Below, piece by piece: positions 40,805-43,723 of a stretch of 43,723 bases of DNA. The notes under the pieces are model-generated. The model was not told the DNA's origin and searched no databases. It saw only the letters and a list, made by a program, of their open reading frames with translations. Every line of letters begins with the position of its first letter. The stretch's first letter is position 1. The stretch spans positions 1 through 43,723 of the forward strand of contig JAYEJW010000043.1 in assembly GCA_034716535.1 (NCBI GenBank), written 5' to 3'. Source of the DNA: JAYEJW01 sp034716535. Lineage in GTDB: Bacteria; Pseudomonadota; Gammaproteobacteria; Chromatiales; Chromatiaceae. Made by a program: the position numbers and the translations under genes.

Positions 40805-41556
40805 GGTCCCGCGTCATCGTTCTTGTTCGAGGAAACGCATTTGTCGACGACCCTGACCGCAGGGTCGACGCCGGCCTCGACATGCATCCCCGCCGAGAGC
40901 AGGGTTATGAGATCGAAGCGCTCCGACAAAGGGATGATCAGGTCCACCTGAGATCCGTAGCGGATCATCGAAAACCGCTGGTTCTGTGCAAAGACCTGAT
41001 TCTGCTTCAACCGGAAGGGGGTGATGCAATCCACGTCATAGTCGGCGACCTGAAGCACGTAGTAGTGCTGCTGCAGCTCTATGCTGTAGACGCGGTTCAC
41101 AACCCGTTGATTGTTGAACAGGTAGCCGGCCTTGCGTGTATAGGGGGCCAACTCCTCCAACAGATCCTTTTCGACATCGATCATCGGGAAATTGTAGGTG
41201 TTGATGGGATCGAGCTCGCGGTAACAGAGTCGGCCCGCGTAGGGAATGCGGTTCACGTGCACGTCATAGAAGGTCATGAAGATGCCCATGACCAGGCACA
41301 CCCGGTCGAAGCTCTCGTCGCGCAACGCCGTCTTCAAGGAGTAAGGCCTGCCTTTGATCTGGACGATCTGGGCGTCCGCAGCCACCTCCTTGGCGTAGAG
41401 GACCACCCCGTCGGCGGGCGGAAAGAAATAGTGGGAATCGGAGTAGACCGCGCGCGCCGGATCACGCAGGAAATACCGCTCGGACAACCAGCGCATCGGC
41501 TTGGAACGCACCCGCTCAACATCGGTGCGCAGCCATTCGTTCAGTGTCTTGGCCAT
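40801..41556 (-). CDS. Phosphatidylserine-decarboxylase-like pyruvoyl enzyme
   Basis: 251 residues. PSD-family pattern: FFPPADGVV (Asp49), FMTFYDVHVNRIPYAGRL (His100) and the self-cleavage site IRYGSQVDLIIP, where Gly201-Ser202 would give the pyruvoyl group. The normal LGST is changed to YGSQ. The Asp-His-Ser triad needed for autocatalysis is complete. No membrane segment is evident at the N-terminus, unlike many lipid PSDs. It may decarboxylate a phospholipid or, given its neighbours, a soluble amino-acid-derived compound. First of the three-gene unit with the amidinotransferase-family and MATE genes. The ATG at 41556 gives MAKTLNEWLR; the upstream frame is low-complexity and overlaps batD. 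Confidence 0.8.
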   Translation of the reverse strand: MAKTLNEWLRTDVERVRSKPMRWLSERYFLRDPARAVYSDSHYFFPPADGVVLYAKEVAADAQIVQIKGRPYSLKTALRDESFDRVCLVMGIFMTFYDVHVNRIPYAGRLCYRELDPINTYNFPMIDVEKDLLEELAPYTRKAGYLFNNQRVVNRVYSIELQQHYYVLQVADYDVDCITPFRLKQNQVFAQNQRFSMIRYGSQVDLIIPLSERFDLITLLSAGMHVEAGVDPAVRVVDKCVSSNKNDDAGP

Positions 41557-41623
41557 GCGGGATTCGATCGGCGTGGCATCCTGACCATGGCCCGATGATA
41601 CGCGGATTGGCACGACCGAGGTA

Positions 41624-43462
41624 CTAGGCTCGCCGCGGATACAGGGGCTCGAGCGCGTCGGTCTGATCCGTCCTTCGAGCCTCGTCGTTGAGCAGCCCGG
41701 CGCGCAACGCGCGCCACAGGGGCGCGCCCTCCCAGAGGCCGGCTTCGGGTGCGTAGAGCCGCCGCTCGAGCTCGCGGATCTCATCCGCGCCCCGGTCCAT
41801 CCGGGCGGCGAGTGCGCCCAGATTGCGGGGCGGATCCTTTGGCCAGGTCGCCGCCGCCCAAACATGCAGCGCCTTGGCCGCCCCTCGAAAATCGTTCGCC
41901 TCGCAGGCCCTATGCAGCGATCGCTTGGCGTCTCCCGCGCGGGGAGTCGGGCGAGACCGCTTGGCGCTCTGCCCCTTCGCGGCTTTCGTTGCGACGCTGC
42001 GGCGTCGATGCAGGGTCAGCCCGGCGCTCAGCGTGGCCAGCACGAGTAACAGCAACCCACCGCCAATCAGCAGGCGGTTGTCGGTCGCGTTCCCGTGTCC
42101 CCCGGCTTCGGAGGTTTCGGTGCTCGCCTCCCGTTTCACGGGCGCCTCTTCCCGAGTGTCCGTGGGCAGGGGCGCCGGTGCCGCCTGTGGGGCGCTTCCT
42201 TCGCCGACCTTCACTCGCCAACCCGGTAGGTCGGCAACTCGCTCCTCCTGAGCGACCGTGTCCCACCAGGCGACCCGGATCGCCGGGAGGTCGAGATCGC
42301 CCTCCCGTGTGGGGATCAGGGTCACGCTCTGGCGGCTGATGCCGAAAATGGTTTCGCCGTCGGTGCGGCTCTCGGTCTCTGTCTCCTCAGGATAGGCACG
42401 CACCCCCGCCACCCCTGGTATCTCGATCTCCGGGATCTGGGGGCCCGCGAGCCCTCGGGCCTCGAGGGTCAGTGTACGGGTGACAGGCTCGCCGACCCGC
42501 AGCTCCGGGGGAGCTTCGGCCCAGGAGTCGGTGATGTCCAGCTGTTCCGCGGGCAACCAGTGCGCCCCCGCGTAACTCTCGGGACGCGCTTGTACGTCCA
42601 GGGTGATGGCACGGCTCTGGGCGCGTACCGGCTCGCCGCGCTCGAACATGCCGAAGGGGTCCCGGGAGAAGAAGCCGTCATTGAACAGCCGGTCGAATGT
42701 CGGGTCGCCGAAGGCACCGCCGAATCCGCCGCCGCGGCCTTTGGCCGAGCGCACGCTTCCCTTGAACACCACCGGCGGGATGCGCAGCTCTCCACTCTTT
42801 TCCGGGGAGAGCACGTAGCGGCGTTCCACGACCTGATATTCGCGGCCGTCGCGGCGGGTTTCGTACTGGAGATCCTTGCCGAGCTTTTCCACCACGGCGC
42901 CGGCGGGACGCGGCTCGCTGAGGGAGCCCTTGAGTAGGGGCACGGTGGAGAGCAGGCGCACGGTCACCGGCACCTGCTGCTGCACGATGACGGAATCGCC
43001 GCTCGCACCGAGCTCGACCTCCACGAACAGGTCGTCCCCCGCTTGTCCCACGGCGTCGGTGGACACCTCGCTCACCTGCAGTGTCAGGGGCGGGGTCCTG
43101 CCGCTGCCGACGGCGAGAGAGGGCACCTCGATGGTGCCGGTGCGCTTGGGGGTGAGGGTCACCAGCCAGCGTGTGGTGTCCGTGCGGCGCCCGTTAATGA
43201 TGCTGATCTGGGTGCCCTGGCTGGTGCCCAGCACATCGAAGTCCGTCCCGAGGGCCGAGAGATCGGGCTCCTCCCCCCCGCCGCTCTCCGATTCGATGAC
43301 AAGGGTGACCGTATCCCCCTCGTGAACCGCCTTGCGGTCGAAATAGGCGCGCAGGTCCCCCGCAAGGGCGCCGCCGGAGATCCCTGCAATGACCAGGCCT
43401 GCGAGGATCGCGCGAAGCAGAGCAGGAAGCTGCAGGAAGGGGGCCGTCGCTTTCGCTGTCAT
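41624..43462 (-). CDS. batD: BatD-family protein (aerotolerance locus)
   Basis: 612 residues. Signal peptide (about 1-34, ending SGGALAGD), then a series of beta-sandwich repeats (LRAYFDRKAVHEGDTVTLVI at the start; RRYVLSPEKSGELRIPPVVF). A Gly-rich segment after residue 250 includes GRGGGFGGAFGDPTFD. A membrane helix (about 455-475) leads to a cytoplasmic tail with charged helices. BatD occurs with MoxR ATPase, DUF58 and VWA proteins in bat loci; proposed roles are envelope stress and metal or enzyme maturation. The upstream neighbour on the same strand is the VWA/TPR protein cut by the right edge, 18 bp away. Confidence 0.92.
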   Translation of the reverse strand: MTAKATAPFLQLPALLRAILAGLVIAGISGGALAGDLRAYFDRKAVHEGDTVTLVIESESGGGEEPDLSALGTDFDVLGTSQGTQISIINGRRTDTTRWLVTLTPKRTGTIEVPSLAVGSGRTPPLTLQVSEVSTDAVGQAGDDLFVEVELGASGDSVIVQQQVPVTVRLLSTVPLLKGSLSEPRPAGAVVEKLGKDLQYETRRDGREYQVVERRYVLSPEKSGELRIPPVVFKGSVRSAKGRGGGFGGAFGDPTFDRLFNDGFFSRDPFGMFERGEPVRAQSRAITLDVQARPESYAGAHWLPAEQLDITDSWAEAPPELRVGEPVTRTLTLEARGLAGPQIPEIEIPGVAGVRAYPEETETESRTDGETIFGISRQSVTLIPTREGDLDLPAIRVAWWDTVAQEERVADLPGWRVKVGEGSAPQAAPAPLPTDTREEAPVKREASTETSEAGGHGNATDNRLLIGGGLLLLVLATLSAGLTLHRRRSVATKAAKGQSAKRSRPTPRAGDAKRSLHRACEANDFRGAAKALHVWAAATWPKDPPRNLGALAARMDRGADEIRELERRLYAPEAGLWEGAPLWRALRAGLLNDEARRTDQTDALEPLYPRRA

Positions 43463-43480
43463 TGGATGTTGGTCCTCGCG

Positions 43481-43723
43481 CTACCAGGGATCACCGGAGG
43501 TCGTGGCCCCGGTCTGCGCCGCACGCAGCCGGTACTGGTAGAGGAACTTGCGTCGCAGCAGGCCCGCCGGGTCGTCCGGGATACGCCGCAGCCACTGATC
43601 GGCTGCCTGGCGCGCCTCGCGCTGCTCGGGTGTCAGGTCGTCCAACGGGGCAACCGGCTCCTCAGGCTCGGCCGCGTTCGCGTGCTCTGCGGCCTCCTGC
43701 CTGTAGTCCGCGGCGGCCTGCTC
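43481..43723 (-). CDS. C-terminal end of Bat-type VWA/TPR protein, partial (runs off right edge)
   Basis: 80 codons and a TAG stop, open at base 43723. Reads EQAAADYRQEAAEHANAAEP then LDDLTPEQREARQAADQWLR, RIPDDPAGLLRRKFLYQYRLR and ends TTSGDPW. The 'QWLRRIPDDPAGLLRRKFLYQY' ending is typical of the BatB/BatC-like protein that precedes batD (N-terminal VWA, C-terminal TPR). The N-terminal domains lie outside the window. It ends 18 bp before batD, so the two form one unit. Confidence 0.8.
   Translation of the reverse strand, partial: EQAAADYRQEAAEHANAAEPEEPVAPLDDLTPEQREARQAADQWLRRIPDDPAGLLRRKFLYQYRLRAAQTGATTSGDPW

Overview
This window looks like a chromosomal segment of a sulfur-oxidising gammaproteobacterium of the Chromatiales/Ectothiorhodospiraceae type. 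The base composition is high-GC almost throughout. The gene order mreBCD-mrdA-rodA-mltB-rlpA-dac-dat-ybeD-lipB is the gammaproteobacterial elongasome cluster. soxYZ, a YeeE-type thiosulfate transporter and a DsrC-like protein point to reduced-sulfur metabolism. gatCAB indicates amidotransferase-dependent Asn- and/or Gln-tRNA formation. The taxonomic placement is an inference; no rRNA or tRNA gene was seen.

Layout. (1) 1-1820: an A/T-richer gene (STAS domain, GHKL ATPase, STAS-like domain) running off the left edge, then about 700 bp without an intact gene. This stretch holds a decayed remnant and a nested pair of small palindromic mobile elements. (2) 1821-12631, minus strand: lipB, ybeD, dat, dac, rlpA, mltB, rodA, mrdA, mreD, mreC and mreB, read from mreB towards lipB. 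This is the machinery for lateral wall growth and wall trimming, with lipoate transfer at the end. (3) 13004-16949, plus strand: gatC, gatA, gatB and a PEBP-family gene, followed by a 40-codon tfoX relic. (4) 17068-19708: fpr, divergent from a membrane GAF sensor, a zinc-ribbon-like small protein and a DsrC-like protein with an unusual Cys-rich tail. (5) 19763-26662, minus strand: prkA, yeaH, spoVR (the stress/nitrogen-starvation trio) and then an L,D-transpeptidase. A convincing sigma-54 promoter and an NtrC-like site precede prkA. (6) 27024-30905, minus strand: soxY, soxZ, a thiosulfate-type transporter, small unknown proteins and an APC permease. (7) 31255-35479: slipin plus NfeD, moaE and mltD. 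(8) 35656-41556: penicillin-acylase-family hydrolase, a small membrane protein, and a coupled unit of a PSD-like decarboxylase, an amidinotransferase-family enzyme and a MATE exporter. (9) 41624-43723: batD and the end of the upstream Bat TPR/VWA gene, cut by the right edge.

The observations most worth a second look are these: a 94-bp element with 18-bp terminal inverted repeats and an 8-bp target duplication sitting inside a second repeat, whose unoccupied copy lies 29 kb away; the NtrC/sigma-54 control of prkA; the PSD-like/amidinotransferase/MATE unit, which could be an undescribed metabolite synthesis-and-export system; the DsrC-like protein ending in a CxxC motif; the STAS-ATPase-STAS protein at the left edge; and mreC, whose conserved N-terminus lies upstream of the first usable start codon.
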